NCBI GenBank assembly: GCA_012840445.1
Contig: DULI01000005.1
Span: forward strand, 1-64,000
Direction: 5' to 3'
DNA length: 64,000 nucleotides
Origin: Clostridiales bacterium
Lineage (GTDB): Bacteria; Bacillota; Clostridia; Oscillospirales; Acutalibacteraceae
Shown here: one piece after another, positions 18,469-32,792 of the stretch
How the letters are laid out: each line of letters starts with the position of its first letter
Position numbering within the stretch: the first letter of the stretch is position 1
Position numbers and translations under genes: made by a program
Notes under the pieces: model-generated
Seen by the model: the letters and a program-made list of their open reading frames with translations, nothing else
What the model was told of the DNA's origin: nothing
Database searches by the model: none

Positions 18469-18522
18469 AAAGGCAATGGTGTCTTTAATGTAATCCGTTA
18501 AAGCACCGTTGCCATTTTATTT
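18469..18522 (+). promoter_or_regulatory. Leader element 6 (gatC, second copy), terminator-like
   Basis: GGCAATGGTGTCTTTAA pairs almost fully with TTAAAGCACCGTTGCC (one bulge), followed by ATTTTATTTT. This is a good intrinsic terminator 25 bases before gatC. Two elements in series before the gene match the gdhA arrangement. Confidence 0.7.
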
Positions 18523-18546
18523 TGCAGCTTTAGGAGTTGAACTAAT

Positions 18547-18825
18547 TTGAATATCGACGTAAAACACATTGCCGCTTTGGCAAAACTAAAGATTGACCAG
18601 TCAGAAGAGGAAAAATGGAGCGAGCAAATGGCAAATATCATCGCTTTCGCCGACCGCCTTAATGAATTAAACCTGCAGGAAATCCAGGAAACCGAGCAGC
18701 ATTACACCGTATTCAATGTTTTCAGGGATGACGAAAAAGGCCCTTCCTATCCAAGGGAGAAAATCCTGGCCAACGCCCCTGAGAAGGAAGACGGATACTA
18801 TGTAGTACCCAAAATCGTAGAGTGA
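18547..18825 (+). CDS. gatC: Asp-tRNA(Asn)/Glu-tRNA(Gln) amidotransferase subunit C
   Basis: A 92-residue linker subunit that stabilises GatA on GatB. It has the typical HIAALAKLKI helix at the N-terminus and the LPxxED-like C-terminal belt (REKILANAPEKEDGYYVVPKIVE). The start is TTG at 18547 with RBS TAGGAGTTGA. It is the first gene after a two-element leader. Confidence 0.93.
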   Translation: MNIDVKHIAALAKLKIDQSEEEKWSEQMANIIAFADRLNELNLQEIQETEQHYTVFNVFRDDEKGPSYPREKILANAPEKEDGYYVVPKIVE

Positions 18826-18834
18826 GGCAAACCC

Positions 18835-20301
18835 ATGGGAATCGAAAAATACACCGTTAAAGAATTGTCGGAAAAACTGCAAAACAAGGAAATTTCTTCG
18901 GTAGAGGTTACAAGGGCCTTCCTTGACCGCATAAAAAAATACGATCCCATAATCAACAGCTATATCACCGTCTGTGAAGAGCGGGCTCTGGAGGCGGCGG
19001 AAGAGGCCGACAGGCGCATTGCCGAGGGCGAAAGGGGCGGTTTGCTTGGTATCCCTGTCGGCATTAAAGACAACATCTGCACCGAAGGCATAACGACCAC
19101 CTGCGCCTCAAAAATGCTCTACAACTTTGTGCCTCCCTATGACGCAACGGTAATAAAGAAACTTAAGGCTGCAGGTGCGGTAATTGTTGGCAAACTTAAT
19201 ATGGATGAATTTGCTATGGGCTCCTCTACGGAAACCTCATACTTTAAAAAGACCAAAAATCCATATGATACTTCCCTAGTCCCTGGCGGCTCCTCCGGCG
19301 GCTCGGCCGCCGCGGTATCGGCGAATCTTGCGGCCTTTACCCTTGGTTCCGACACCGGCGGCTCAATAAGGCAGCCGGCGGCCTTTTGCGGAAGTGTGGG
19401 GCTAAAACCCACCTATGGCCTGGTTTCAAGGTTCGGGCTTATTGCCTTTGCCTCCTCCCTCGACCAGATAGGCCCCCTTACCAAAACCGTTGAGGACTGC
19501 GCATTGGTCTTAAAATATATTGCCGGGCACGATAAATTGGATTCCACATCCGTCAATATTCCCATTCCCGACTATACATCCGCTTTAGGCGGGGATATTG
19601 CCGGAATGAGGATTGGCGTGCCCAGGGAATACCTCGAAGACGGCATCCAGCCCGAAATTAAAAAGGCCGTGTTAGATGCTGTAAAAATCTATGAAAGCCT
19701 CGGCGCCGCATGCGAAGAATGCTCCCTCCCCCTTACCAAATACGCGCTTTATGCCTACTATATCATCTCCTCGGCCGAAGCAAGCTCTAACCTTGCAAGG
19801 TACGACGGCGTAAAATATGGATTCAGGGCGGAAAATTACAAAGGCTTAAATGACATGTATCTGGAAACCCGAAGCCAGGGCTTTGGCGAAGAGGTCAAGA
19901 GAAGAATCATGCTTGGCACCTTTGCCCTAAGTTCCGGCTACTATGACGCATACTACAAAAAGGCACAGCAGGTACGGACACTTATCCGCAAAGATTTTAG
20001 CAACAGCTTTGCAAAATTTGACGCGCTGCTGACCCCCACTACACCCACCACCGCTTTCCGTTTTGGGGAGAAGGCCGACCCGATTTCTATGTATATGGGC
20101 GATGTCTGCACGGTAGCCGTCAACATCGCGGGGCTTCCGGCAATCAGCATGCCCGCGGGGCTTGACAGCGCAAAAAGGCCTATCGGGATACAGTTGATTG
20201 CAGACAGCTTCAATGAAGAAAAACTGCTTTCTCTTGCATATGCATACGAAAAAACCACCGGCTACGAAAATCTCCGCCCCGATTTAAAGGAGGGAGCGTA
20301 A
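18835..20301 (+). CDS. gatA: Asp/Glu-tRNA amidotransferase subunit A (amidase)
   Basis: A 488-residue amidase-signature enzyme that hydrolyses glutamine and channels ammonia to GatB for tRNA-dependent Gln or Asn formation. The Ser-cisSer-Lys centre is visible: Lys in [11 protein letters not shown] (near 79), the [11 protein letters not shown] loop (near 154) and [13 protein letters not shown]. It starts 9 bases after gatC and ends where gatB begins. Confidence 0.97.
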   Translation: MGIEKYTVKELSEKLQNKEISSVEVTRAFLDRIKKYDPIINSYITVCEERALEAAEEADRRIAEGERGGLLGIPVGIKDNICTEGITTTCASKMLYNFVPPYDATVIKKLKAAGAVIVGKLNMDEFAMGSSTETSYFKKTKNPYDTSLVPGGSSGGSAAAVSANLAAFTLGSDTGGSIRQPAAFCGSVGLKPTYGLVSRFGLIAFASSLDQIGPLTKTVEDCALVLKYIAGHDKLDSTSVNIPIPDYTSALGGDIAGMRIGVPREYLEDGIQPEIKKAVLDAVKIYESLGAACEECSLPLTKYALYAYYIISSAEASSNLARYDGVKYGFRAENYKGLNDMYLETRSQGFGEEVKRRIMLGTFALSSGYYDAYYKKAQQVRTLIRKDFSNSFAKFDALLTPTTPTTAFRFGEKADPISMYMGDVCTVAVNIAGLPAISMPAGLDSAKRPIGIQLIADSFNEEKLLSLAYAYEKTTGYENLRPDLKEGA

Positions 20302-21726
20302 ATGGCTTATGAAACGGTTATAGGGCTTGAAATACACGCAGAACTGTCTACCAAATCCAAAATCTACTGCAACTGCTCCACCGAGTTTGGCGCAGAGCCA
20401 AATACACAGACCTGCCCGGTCTGCACCGGGATGCCGGGCGTGTTGCCGGTTTTGAACAAACAGGTTGTGGATTTTGCTATAATGGCAGGCCTTGCAATGA
20501 ACTGCCAGATAACAAGGTTTGGAAAGCAGGACAGGAAAAATTACTTCTACCCCGACCTGCCAAAGGCATATCAGACGTCTCAATACGATTTACCCATATG
20601 CCAGAACGGGTATTTGGAAATAGAATCAAACGGCACAACCAAAAGAATAGGCATTACCCGCATTCACATCGAGGAAGACGCAGGAAAACTGGTACACGAC
20701 GATTTCCGCGGTGTGTCTTTTGTCGATTTCAACCGCTGCGGCGTGCCGCTGATCGAGATAGTCACCGAGCCTGACCTCCGCTCCGCCGAAGAGGCAAAGG
20801 CCTTTTTGGAGAAGGTAAAGGCCATATTGGAATATACTGGAGTATCCGACTGCAAGATGCAGGAAGGGTCCCTAAGGTGCGACATAAACCTTTCGGTAAG
20901 GCCCTTTGGGCAAAAGGAATTTGGCATACGCACGGAAATGAAGAACATTAACTCTTTCAGCGCCGTCGTGCGCGCTATCGAGCACGAGAGCCAGCGCCAG
21001 ATAGAATTGCTATCCGAAGGAAAAGAGGTAGTCCAGGCGACCAGAAGATGGGACGACTCAAAGGGCAGGAGCGTTGAACTGCGCTCAAAGGAGGAGGCCC
21101 ACGACTACAGGTATTTCCCCGAACCCGACTTGGTACCCATCGTCATTAGCGATGAGTGGATTGAAAGAATAAAGAACAGTCTACCCGAACTTCCTGACGC
21201 AAAGAGAAAAAGATATATATCAGAACTCGGCCTTCCCGAATACGACGCCGCCTTTATTACCGCTTCAAAAGGCATGGCGGATTATTTTGAGAAGGTTGTG
21301 GAGTGCGGCGCCCCGCCGAAGATTGCAAGCAACTGGATTATGGGCGACATAACAAAGCTCATGAACGAAAAGGAACTCGAAAGCATCCCCTTTGCGCCCG
21401 AATATCTCGCAAAGACAATTAGCCTTATTGAAAAGGGCTTGATTAGCACCACCGCTGCCAAGAAAATTGTCGCGGCATTATTTGAGGAAGAAAAGGACCC
21501 CGAAATTATCGCCAAGGAGAAAAAACTGATTCAGGTAAGCGATGAATCGGCGTTACTCCCAATAGTAAAACAAATACTCGACGAAAATCCCAAAGCGGTG
21601 GAGGAAATCCGCGCAGGGAAAGACAAAGCCATGGGATTTTTAATGGGTCAGGCAATGCGGGCAACCAAGGGAAGCGCAAACCCGCAGGTTATAAGCAAGC
21701 TTATAAAAGATCTGTTGAGTGTTTAG
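20302..21726 (+). CDS. gatB: Asp/Glu-tRNA amidotransferase subunit B
   Basis: 474 residues: the GatB catalytic cradle (YETVIGLEIHAELST at the N-terminus, YCNCSTEFGAEPNT, KNYFYPDLPKAYQ, HIEEDAGKLVHD) and C-terminal GatB/Yqey tail domain (about 330-474) that binds tRNA. It activates misacylated Glu-tRNA(Gln) or Asp-tRNA(Asn) with ATP and amidates it. The start codon directly follows the gatA stop. Confidence 0.97.
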   Translation: MAYETVIGLEIHAELSTKSKIYCNCSTEFGAEPNTQTCPVCTGMPGVLPVLNKQVVDFAIMAGLAMNCQITRFGKQDRKNYFYPDLPKAYQTSQYDLPICQNGYLEIESNGTTKRIGITRIHIEEDAGKLVHDDFRGVSFVDFNRCGVPLIEIVTEPDLRSAEEAKAFLEKVKAILEYTGVSDCKMQEGSLRCDINLSVRPFGQKEFGIRTEMKNINSFSAVVRAIEHESQRQIELLSEGKEVVQATRRWDDSKGRSVELRSKEEAHDYRYFPEPDLVPIVISDEWIERIKNSLPELPDAKRKRYISELGLPEYDAAFITASKGMADYFEKVVECGAPPKIASNWIMGDITKLMNEKELESIPFAPEYLAKTISLIEKGLISTTAAKKIVAALFEEEKDPEIIAKEKKLIQVSDESALLPIVKQILDENPKAVEEIRAGKDKAMGFLMGQAMRATKGSANPQVISKLIKDLLSV

Positions 21727-22053
21727 CCAGGAACCCAAACGGCAAATCAGCTTATAAATTGCATGTGCGGCGGATGCCCGTTGTTAAAGTGAAGGCAGAA
21801 GTAAAGTTTGTCTGTGCCGTCAGGCATGATTTTGATAGATCTATTATCGACTGGGGGTCTGCCATAAAACTGCAGTAGATGTTTATTAAACAAAAAAGCG
21901 CTCCTGCTAAGATGGAAGATGCTGAATTCCGGTTTGGGCTGGCAAGGCCGCTGCAGCAGCCGTATATAAAAATCGCCCCAAACCATTTTGGATTTGGACG
22001 CCTTTAAAAAAGGCAGGAAATGCGGACAAAAAAATATTTAAGAGGGAAATGTA
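21727..22053 (+). other. Intergenic region between gatB and guaA, unassigned
   Basis: This is the only long gap inside the amidotransferase run. I found no terminator, consensus promoter or copy of the leader element. A 79-codon minus-strand frame (21747-21986) has no RBS and its translation resembles nothing I know; it may be chance or a gene relic. GCCTTT-AA-AAAAGGC near 22000 forms a small hairpin. The guaA RBS is GAGGG. Confidence 0.4.
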
Positions 22054-23586
22054 ATGGATAAAATTCTAGTCCTTGATTTTGGCGGCCAGTACAACCAGCT
22101 TATCGCGCGAAGAGTTCGCGCCGAGCATGTATACGCCGAAATCAAACCCTTTAACAAAATAACGCCTTTGGAAATAAAAGAGGAAGGCTATAAGGGAATT
22201 ATCTTTACCGGCGGGCCCAATAGCGTATATGACCCCTCCTCTCCCCATTACGACCCCGCCGTCTTGGACCTTGGCATTCCTATCCTGGGCATTTGTTACG
22301 GTGCCCAGTTAATAGCCTGGATGGCAGGCGGCGAAATCGCCTCGGCGGAAATGGGCAGCGAATACGGAAAAATCACGCTTTACACATCAAACAATATTTT
22401 GTTTGACGGGATACCTAGTGAAAGCATTTGCTGGATGAGCCACAACGATTTCATAAAAACCCCGCCAGAGGGTTTTTCCGTAATTGCGCACACCGACAAA
22501 TGCCCCTGCGCCGCCATGTGCGATGAAAGCCGCAAGCTCTATGGCGTGCAGTTTCACCCGGAAGTAACCCACACCGTTTACGGCAAACAGATGCTTCGTA
22601 ACTTTATCTTTTCAATCTGCGGTTGCAAGGCAGATTGGAAAGCCGAAAACTTTGTGGAAAACTCGATTGAATATTACAAAGCAAGGCTTGCGGGCAAAAA
22701 GGTCCTCCTTGCCCTATCGGGCGGCGTGGACTCCTCAGTCGCCGCAGTGCTGCTTAATAGGGCCATAGGCGAAAACCTAATCTGCGTATTTGTTGACCAC
22801 GGGCTGCTTCGCAAAGGCGAGGGCGACTATGTAGAAAACACACTCGGCAGGCAGTTTGGAATCAATTTAATAAGGGTAAATGCCGAAGAAAGGTTCTTAA
22901 GCAAGCTTTCTGGCGTCATTGATCCTGAGAAAAAACGCAAAATAATCGGCGAAGAGTTTATTCGGGTATTTGAGGACGAAGCCAAAAAACTTGGCAAAAT
23001 CGATGTACTTGTTCAAGGCACCATCTACCCTGACGTGATTGAAAGCGGCAAGGGCGATTCGGCGGTTATAAAAAGCCACCACAATGTGGGCGGCCTTCCC
23101 GATGTCATAGCCTTTGAGGAAATTGTGGAGCCGCTGCGGGACCTCTTTAAAGACGAGGTGCGCCAGGTGGGAATACAGCTTGGCATTCCCCATGAGCTTG
23201 TATGGCGGCAGCCGTTCCCAGGGCCCGGCCTTGCCGTCCGCATTATCGGCGAGGTGACAAAGGAAAAACTGGATATCCTTCGCGAATCCGACGCCATATT
23301 CCGCGAGGAAATCGTAAAAGCGGGACTCGAAAACGCCGCAAGCCAGTATTTTGCGGTACTTACCAATCTTCAAAGCGTTGGCGTCATGGGAGATGCCAGG
23401 ACCTACGGCTATACTATAGCTCTTAGAGCCGTCACCACCGACGACTTTATGACAGCCGAATGGACCAGGCTCCCCCACGACGTTCTGGAAAAGGCAAGCA
23501 GCAGGATAACCAATGAAATAAAGGGCATTAACCGTGTTGTATACGATATTACCTCCAAACCCCCGGCAACGGTGGAATGGGAGTAA
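22054..23586 (+). CDS. guaA: GMP synthase (glutamine-hydrolysing)
   Basis: XMP, ATP and glutamine to GMP. 510 residues: class I glutaminase (about 1-195; nucleophile Cys in GICYGAQL near 80, His-x-Glu in QFHPEVTHT near 170), ATP pyrophosphatase domain ([14 protein letters not shown]-loop near 217) and C-terminal dimerisation domain ending in PPATVEWE, the hallmark of the family. The region from guaA to nadE has only tiny gaps or overlaps and no visible terminator. Confidence 0.98.
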   Translation: MDKILVLDFGGQYNQLIARRVRAEHVYAEIKPFNKITPLEIKEEGYKGIIFTGGPNSVYDPSSPHYDPAVLDLGIPILGICYGAQLIAWMAGGEIASAEMGSEYGKITLYTSNNILFDGIPSESICWMSHNDFIKTPPEGFSVIAHTDKCPCAAMCDESRKLYGVQFHPEVTHTVYGKQMLRNFIFSICGCKADWKAENFVENSIEYYKARLAGKKVLLALSGGVDSSVAAVLLNRAIGENLICVFVDHGLLRKGEGDYVENTLGRQFGINLIRVNAEERFLSKLSGVIDPEKKRKIIGEEFIRVFEDEAKKLGKIDVLVQGTIYPDVIESGKGDSAVIKSHHNVGGLPDVIAFEEIVEPLRDLFKDEVRQVGIQLGIPHELVWRQPFPGPGLAVRIIGEVTKEKLDILRESDAIFREEIVKAGLENAASQYFAVLTNLQSVGVMGDARTYGYTIALRAVTTDDFMTAEWTRLPHDVLEKASSRITNEIKGINRVVYDITSKPPATVEWE

Positions 23587-23611
23587 ACTTTTTTAACGGG
23601 AGCATTAGTGT

Positions 23612-25438
23612 ATGTGTGGTATAGTTGGATATACAGGTGCGCAACAGGCAGCACCGATACTACTTGAAGGCTTAACGAATCTGGAATACCGGGGCTATGA
23701 TTCGGCCGGTATTGCGGTTATTAATAATAAACAGATTCTGGTCAGCAAAGTAACTGGAAGAATCGCAAATCTATGCGAAAGGACAAACGACGGCAAATCC
23801 TGTCCCGGTACCGTGGGTATTGGGCATACCCGCTGGGCCACACACGGCGCGCCCACAGATACCAACGCCCACCCGCATATGAGTAACAACGGCAAATTCG
23901 CCGTCGTTCATAACGGAATTATCGAAAACTATATGAATTTGCGCGAGGAGTTAATAAATAATGGCTACCATTTCGAAAGCCAGACCGATACCGAGGTCGT
24001 TGTTCACCTGATAGAGATGTATTATAACGGCGACATCAAAAAGGCGGTAAAAAGAACACTGGCAAGGCTCGAAGGCTCATATGCGCTGGGAGTAATATGC
24101 GCCGACGAACCCGAAAAAATATATGTAGCAAGGGAAGCAAGCCCCTTAATTCTTGGTATTGGCATTGGCGAAAACTTTTTTGCGTCTGACGTTACGGCGT
24201 TAGTGCAATACACAAGAAATGTCATTTATTTAGATGACGGGGAGTTCGCCGAAATAACCCCCGAATCCATAAAAATATTCGACTGCGCTGGCCAGCAGAT
24301 CAAGAAAAAAATCAACCATATCAACTGGGATATACAGGCCGCGGAAAAGGGCGGTTACGAGCATTTTATGCTCAAAGAAATCATGGAGCAGCCTCGAGCC
24401 GTAAAGGCGACCATTTCCCCCAGGATTAAAGACAACGAGATTGTCCTGGATGAGACAGACCTCTCGGTGGATTATCTTAAAAACATTAAAAAAATTGTCA
24501 TCACTGCGTGCGGTTCGGCATATTACGCTGGCTGCGCCGGAAAACATGCAATAGAAAAGCTTTGCAAAATCCCGGTACAGGTGGAACTGGCAAGTGAACT
24601 GCGATACAGCGACCCGCTGATTGACGAAAGAACTCTTCTTTTGGTCATATCCCAGTCGGGCGAAACAGCAGATACTATTGCGGCAATGAAGGAGTGCAAA
24701 AGGCGGGGTGCTAAGACGCTTGCCATTGTAAACGTAGTGGGAAGCACCATCGCCAATCTGGCAGACCACGTGCTTTACACCTGGGCGGGCCCCGAAATTG
24801 CAGTTGCGACAACCAAGGGCTATACAACCCAGCTTGCAGTGCTGTATCTGTTCGCCCTGCATGCGGCAAAGAAACTGAATCGTATTGATGAGCAACGTTA
24901 CGACAACCTTCTTAAAGTGATCAAAACCCTGCCAAAGCGCATACAAGAGGTCATCGACATGAACCCCTCTATCCCAAAACTTGCAAAGAAATATCACAAG
25001 CACAGCTCCATGTTTTTTATAGGCAGGAATACCGACTACGCCATCGCGTTAGAGGGTGCCTTAAAGATGAAGGAAATCTCTTATATCCACGCCGAATCAT
25101 ACGCGGCAGGGGAGCTTAAGCACGGCACTATTGCATTGATAGACGAACATCAGCCAGTTATTGCCCTTTGCTGCAACGATTCGGTTATGGAAAAGACCAT
25201 GAGCAACATTGTGGAGGTAAAAGCCCGAGGCGCCGAAGTCCTCGCGGTGACTTTCAGAAACAACCAAAAAATTGTGTCTTTGGCCGACGATGTAATCTTC
25301 ATACCACAGGTCGAACCCCTCTTTTCCGCAGTTGTGGAAATCATCCCGCTGCAGTTGCTGGCCTATTATGTAGCTAAGGAAAACGGCTGCGATATAGATA
25401 AGCCTAAAAATCTTGCCAAATCGGTGACAGTCGAATAA
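23612..25438 (+). CDS. glmS: Glucosamine-6-phosphate synthase (glutamine-hydrolysing)
   Basis: Fructose-6-phosphate and glutamine to glucosamine-6-phosphate, the entry to cell-wall amino sugars. 608 residues: N-terminal class II GATase with the Cys2 nucleophile (MCGIVGYTG), HTRWATHG and HNGIIENY, then two SIS isomerase domains (about 285-420 and 455-590, with SQSGETADT) and the C-terminal PKNLAKSVTVE tail. No glmS ribozyme is evident: the gap after guaA is only 25 bases. Confidence 0.98.
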   Translation: MCGIVGYTGAQQAAPILLEGLTNLEYRGYDSAGIAVINNKQILVSKVTGRIANLCERTNDGKSCPGTVGIGHTRWATHGAPTDTNAHPHMSNNGKFAVVHNGIIENYMNLREELINNGYHFESQTDTEVVVHLIEMYYNGDIKKAVKRTLARLEGSYALGVICADEPEKIYVAREASPLILGIGIGENFFASDVTALVQYTRNVIYLDDGEFAEITPESIKIFDCAGQQIKKKINHINWDIQAAEKGGYEHFMLKEIMEQPRAVKATISPRIKDNEIVLDETDLSVDYLKNIKKIVITACGSAYYAGCAGKHAIEKLCKIPVQVELASELRYSDPLIDERTLLLVISQSGETADTIAAMKECKRRGAKTLAIVNVVGSTIANLADHVLYTWAGPEIAVATTKGYTTQLAVLYLFALHAAKKLNRIDEQRYDNLLKVIKTLPKRIQEVIDMNPSIPKLAKKYHKHSSMFFIGRNTDYAIALEGALKMKEISYIHAESYAAGELKHGTIALIDEHQPVIALCCNDSVMEKTMSNIVEVKARGAEVLAVTFRNNQKIVSLADDVIFIPQVEPLFSAVVEIIPLQLLAYYVAKENGCDIDKPKNLAKSVTVE

Positions 25439-25459
25439 CCGATTTGTAGGGGAGTTTAA

Positions 25460-28485
<3,026 letters not shown>

Positions 28486-28517
28486 CACACAATAATTCTA
28501 AAAATAGAGGTGTCAAT

Positions 28518-29612
28518 ATGATTATGGACTATAACAGAAAACTTATTTTGGAAGACGGTCAAGAATATTTCGGCTACGGCTTTGGCGCCGACGGTGACCG
28601 TATTCTTGAGATCGTATTTAACACCTCTATGGTCGGTTATCAGGAGATTCTTTCTGACCCGTCATATACATATCAGGCGGTGGTTATGACCTATCCGCTG
28701 ATTGGCAACTACGGCATGGCGGATGAAGACTATGAAACCGAAACACCTACAATAGGGGCACTGATTGTGCGCGAATACAACCCAAACCCCTCAAATTTCA
28801 GAAGCAGCGCCACTTTGGGCGAGGTTATGAAAAAATACGGGATACCCGGCATATACGGGGTAGACACACGTAAAATAACCAGGTCCATTCGGGATTTTGG
28901 CAGCCGCAAGGTGCTAATTACCAGTGCCTCTACTCCGCTTGAGGAAGGCCTTAAAATATTAAAGGCAAACGATATTCCCCGCGACGCAGTATCAAAAGTC
29001 AGCCGCAAAGAAACCTGGGTTGTAAACCCCGAAACCGAAAAATACCATGTTGTGGCAATCGACTGTGGCATGAAGCTGAATATCCTGCGCTCGCTTATTA
29101 AACGTGGCTGCAGGGTAACCGTAGTGCCGTGGAATTGTAGGGCAGAAAAAATCGAAAATCTTAATCCTGATGGGATTTTTATTTCCAACGGCCCCGGCGA
29201 CCCTACAGACGTGCCGGAAACCGTCGCCAATATAAGGTCTTTAATAGGTAAATACCCGATTTTCGGCATTTGCCTTGGCCATCAGATAATCTCTTTGGCA
29301 TATGGCGCTAAAACCTACAAACTAAAATTCGGGCACCGCGGCGGGAACCATCCGGTAAGAAACCTTAAGACCGGAAAAATTGAAATAACGTCCCAAAACC
29401 ACTCCTACGCGGTTAAAGCCGACAGTCTTGCAAGCACACCGCTGGTCCCCACCCACATCAACCTGCTGGACCATACTATAGAGGGAGTAGAATGCGCTAA
29501 AGACAAGGTGTTCAGCGTGCAGTACCATCCCGAAAGCGCGCCCGGGCCGCAGGACAGCTCCTATCTTTTCGACCGCTTTATTAACATTATGGAGGGACAG
29601 GACAATGCCTAA
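28518..29612 (+). CDS. carA: Carbamoyl-phosphate synthase small (glutaminase) subunit
   Basis: 364 residues. An N-terminal CPSase small-chain domain is followed by a class I GATase domain (about 175-360) with Cys in GICLGHQI near 251 and the His/Glu pair in VQYHPES near 337. It supplies ammonia to CarB for pyrimidine and arginine synthesis. GAGGTG lies 6 bases before the ATG. Overlaps carB by 8 bases. Confidence 0.97.
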   Translation: MIMDYNRKLILEDGQEYFGYGFGADGDRILEIVFNTSMVGYQEILSDPSYTYQAVVMTYPLIGNYGMADEDYETETPTIGALIVREYNPNPSNFRSSATLGEVMKKYGIPGIYGVDTRKITRSIRDFGSRKVLITSASTPLEEGLKILKANDIPRDAVSKVSRKETWVVNPETEKYHVVAIDCGMKLNILRSLIKRGCRVTVVPWNCRAEKIENLNPDGIFISNGPGDPTDVPETVANIRSLIGKYPIFGICLGHQIISLAYGAKTYKLKFGHRGGNHPVRNLKTGKIEITSQNHSYAVKADSLASTPLVPTHINLLDHTIEGVECAKDKVFSVQYHPESAPGPQDSSYLFDRFINIMEGQDNA

Positions 29613-32600
29613 GAGAACGGATATTAAAAAGATTATGGTCATAGGTTCCGGTCCCATTGTAATCGGTCAGGCGGCCGAATTTGACTATGCCGGAACGCAG
29701 GCCTGCTTAGCTTTGAAGGAAGAGGGCTACGAGGTAGTGCTTTGCAACTCCAACCCTGCCACAATCATGACCGACACCTCCATAGCCGATAAGGTCTACA
29801 TGGAGCCGCTGACCCTTGAATACATTGCCAAAATTATCCGCCACGAGCGCCCCGACGCGTTACTCCCCGGCATTGGCGGACAGACCGGTCTTAATCTAGC
29901 CATGCTGCTTGCAAAAAAGGGTATCCTTTCCGAGTGCGGCGTAGAGCTTCTCGGCACTAAAATCAGCAGCATCGAACGGGCGGAAGACCGGGAGCAGTTC
30001 AAAGAGCTTTGCAAGCAGCTCGGGGAGCCGATTCTGCCTTCGGATATTGCCAACTCTATAGAAGAAGGGCTTGAGGTCGTAAGAAAAATTGGCTATCCTG
30101 TCGTCCTTCGCCCCGCCTTTACCTTGGGAGGCACAGGCGGGGGTTTTGCCGAAAACGAAGCCGAATTTTTACCGCTTATTAAAAACGCCCTGGCCCTTTC
30201 CCCCGTCGGCCAGGTGCTTATTGAAAAAAGCATTAAGGGATACAAGGAAATCGAATATGAGGTAATACGCGACGCAAACGACACAGCAATTGCCATCTGC
30301 AATATGGAAAACCTCGACCCCGTCGGCATACATACCGGCGATTCTATCGTGGTTTGCCCCTCCCAAACCCTTACCAACAAAGAGTACCACATGCTGCGCG
30401 ACAGCGCCCTTAAAATTATACGCGCCCTGGAGGTTGAAGGCGGCTGTAATGTCCAGTTTGCGCTCGACCCCAACTCCTTCCAGTACTATGTAATCGAGGT
30501 AAACCCCAGGGTCTCCCGTTCCTCGGCGCTGGCCTCCAAAGCAAGTGGGTACCCGATAGCCCGCGTATCAGCGAAGATTGGCATAGGAATGACCCTGGAT
30601 GAGATACAGATTGCCAACACGCCCGCCTCATTTGAGCCTACCTTGGACTATGTGGTAACCAAAATGCCGCGTTTTCCGTTTGATAAGTTCACCGACGCCG
30701 ACAACACGCTGGGCACCCAGATGAAGGCTACGGGCGAGGTAATGGCAGTCGGCAGGACCTTCGAAGAAAGCCTGCTTAAAGCCGTGCGCTCGCTTGAAAT
30801 CGGGCTTTACCACCTCCACCACCAAAAGTTTGATACGATGAGTAAAGCAGAACTGCTTGACTACATAAAAATCGGCACCGATGACCGAATTTACGCCATT
30901 GCGCAGCTGTTACGCCTCGGCTGCCATATAGGCAAGATACATAAGGCTACCTTTATAGATAAATTCTTTATTCAAAAGGTTAAAAACATTGTAGATAAAG
31001 AGCATGAAATAAAAAACAACCCCAACGATTTAAAGGTTTTATATTCAGCCAAAAAAATGGGCTTTTCCGACAGGGCCATCGCTCAGCTTTGGAACACCGA
31101 TGAAATCACTGTATGGAACATACGCAAAAAGCATGGCTTTTTCCCCGTTTATAAGATGATAGACACCTGCGCCTCCGAGTTTGAAAGCTATATCCCCTAC
31201 TTTTATTCAACCTACGAGGACGAAAACGAATCAAAGGTTACTGACAAAAAGAAAATTGTCGTTCTCGGCTCAGGACCCATCCGTATCGGCCAGGGCGTAG
31301 AATTCGACTATTCCACCGTACGCGCGGTGCAGACCCTTAAAGAAGCGGGATATGAATCTATTATCATCAATAACAACCCCGAAACCGTGTCCACAGATTA
31401 CACCTGCTCCGATAAGCTGTATTTCGAGCCGCTGTGTGTGGAAGATGTAATGAATGTAATTGAGCTTGAAAAGCCCGACGGGGTTATCGCCACTTTAGGG
31501 GGCCAGACCGCCATCAATCTTGCAAAGCCATTGAGTGAGCGCGGGGTAAAACTCATAGGCACCGGTTGCGAGGCAATAGAACGGGCCGAAAACCGCGACG
31601 CCTTTGAAAAACTGCTGTCTTCCCTGAATATCCCCCAGCCTCCGGGGCAGGCGGTTTACAGTATCGAAGAAGGAGTGTCAGCCGCCGAGCGTATAGGTTA
31701 CCCTGTACTTGTAAGGCCAAGCTTTGTGCTGGGCGGCAGGGCAATGCAAATTGTCGCCAAGGAGAAGGAGCTGCGCAATTATTTAAAAAGCGCCTTTGAG
31801 ATAGATAAGGATAAGCCGGTACTTGTTGACAAATACATCCGCGGCAAGGAAATGGAGGTTGACGCTGTTTGCGACGGCAAAGAAGTGTTCATCCCCGGAA
31901 TTATGGAACTTGTAGAGCGTACCGGCGTGCATTCTGGCGACTCAATAAGTATTTATCCCACCTACAGTGTTTCCCAAAAGGTCAAGGACACCATTCTGGA
32001 CTACACCAAAAGGCTGGGGCTTGGCACCGGCATTACAGGACTATATAATGTCCAGTTTGTCGTGGACAGTAATGAAAATGTTTATGTTATCGAGGTAAAT
32101 CCCCGCTCCTCTAGAACCGTTCCCTTTATTTCAAAGGCCACAGGTTATAACCTTGCCGACATTGCAACACTTGTAATCTTAGGCAAGAGCCTGAGAGAGC
32201 AGGGCATTACCATTCTTTACCCCGGGGAAAGAAAGCGCTTTTATGTCAAGGCGCCCGCCTTCTCCTTTTCTAAACTTCGCGGCATGGACGCCTATCTGTC
32301 TCCTGAGATGAAATCCACCGGCGAAGCCATAGGTTACGATAAAAAGCTGCACCGCGCCATGTACAAGGCAATGCTTGCCTCGGGCATTAAGGTGCACAAC
32401 TATGGCACCATCCTTGTAACCCTGGCCGACGAGGACAAGGAGGAAGCCCTGCCACTTGTACGTCGTTTTTACGACATGGGCTTTAATATAGAGGCAACCG
32501 TTGGTACCTCTGTATTTTTAAAGGAACACGGTATACCCGCCAAAATCCGCCGCAAACTTTCCGAGGGCAGCGAGGAGATACTGGATTCCATCAGGGCAGG

Positions 32601-32790
32601 ATATGTCAGCTATGTCATCTGCACCCGCGCAATTCTTTCGGGAATACACTATCAGGATGGTGCCGCAATCCGCCGCTGCGCCATAGAAAACAACATCACC
32701 ATGCTTACCTCTCTGGATACCGTTCGGGTACTTCTCGATGTGCTGGAGGAGGTAACCATCGGCGTTTCTACCATTAATGAGGAGGAATAG
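29605..32790 (+). CDS. carB: Carbamoyl-phosphate synthase large subunit
   Basis: 1061 residues, normal length. Two homologous ATP-grasp synthetase halves (starting with [19 protein letters not shown] near residue 12 and [18 protein letters not shown] near 552) flank an oligomerisation region, and a C-terminal MGS-like allosteric domain (about 930-1061) follows. Makes carbamoyl phosphate from bicarbonate, two ATP and ammonia from CarA. dapF begins 2 bases after the stop. Confidence 0.98.
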   Translation: MPKRTDIKKIMVIGSGPIVIGQAAEFDYAGTQACLALKEEGYEVVLCNSNPATIMTDTSIADKVYMEPLTLEYIAKIIRHERPDALLPGIGGQTGLNLAMLLAKKGILSECGVELLGTKISSIERAEDREQFKELCKQLGEPILPSDIANSIEEGLEVVRKIGYPVVLRPAFTLGGTGGGFAENEAEFLPLIKNALALSPVGQVLIEKSIKGYKEIEYEVIRDANDTAIAICNMENLDPVGIHTGDSIVVCPSQTLTNKEYHMLRDSALKIIRALEVEGGCNVQFALDPNSFQYYVIEVNPRVSRSSALASKASGYPIARVSAKIGIGMTLDEIQIANTPASFEPTLDYVVTKMPRFPFDKFTDADNTLGTQMKATGEVMAVGRTFEESLLKAVRSLEIGLYHLHHQKFDTMSKAELLDYIKIGTDDRIYAIAQLLRLGCHIGKIHKATFIDKFFIQKVKNIVDKEHEIKNNPNDLKVLYSAKKMGFSDRAIAQLWNTDEITVWNIRKKHGFFPVYKMIDTCASEFESYIPYFYSTYEDENESKVTDKKKIVVLGSGPIRIGQGVEFDYSTVRAVQTLKEAGYESIIINNNPETVSTDYTCSDKLYFEPLCVEDVMNVIELEKPDGVIATLGGQTAINLAKPLSERGVKLIGTGCEAIERAENRDAFEKLLSSLNIPQPPGQAVYSIEEGVSAAERIGYPVLVRPSFVLGGRAMQIVAKEKELRNYLKSAFEIDKDKPVLVDKYIRGKEMEVDAVCDGKEVFIPGIMELVERTGVHSGDSISIYPTYSVSQKVKDTILDYTKRLGLGTGITGLYNVQFVVDSNENVYVIEVNPRSSRTVPFISKATGYNLADIATLVILGKSLREQGITILYPGERKRFYVKAPAFSFSKLRGMDAYLSPEMKSTGEAIGYDKKLHRAMYKAMLASGIKVHNYGTILVTLADEDKEEALPLVRRFYDMGFNIEATVGTSVFLKEHGIPAKIRRKLSEGSEEILDSIRAGYVSYVICTRAILSGIHYQDGAAIRRCAIENNITMLTSLDTVRVLLDVLEEVTIGVSTINEEE

Positions 32791-32792
32791 GC

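Noticed and set aside
21747..21986. 79-codon minus-strand frame between gatB and guaA as a gene
   Set aside because: No RBS, opposite to the surrounding operon and no family resemblance; kept only as an open question.
23587..23611. glmS ribozyme
   Set aside because: Only 25 bases separate guaA and glmS, too short for the ribozyme.
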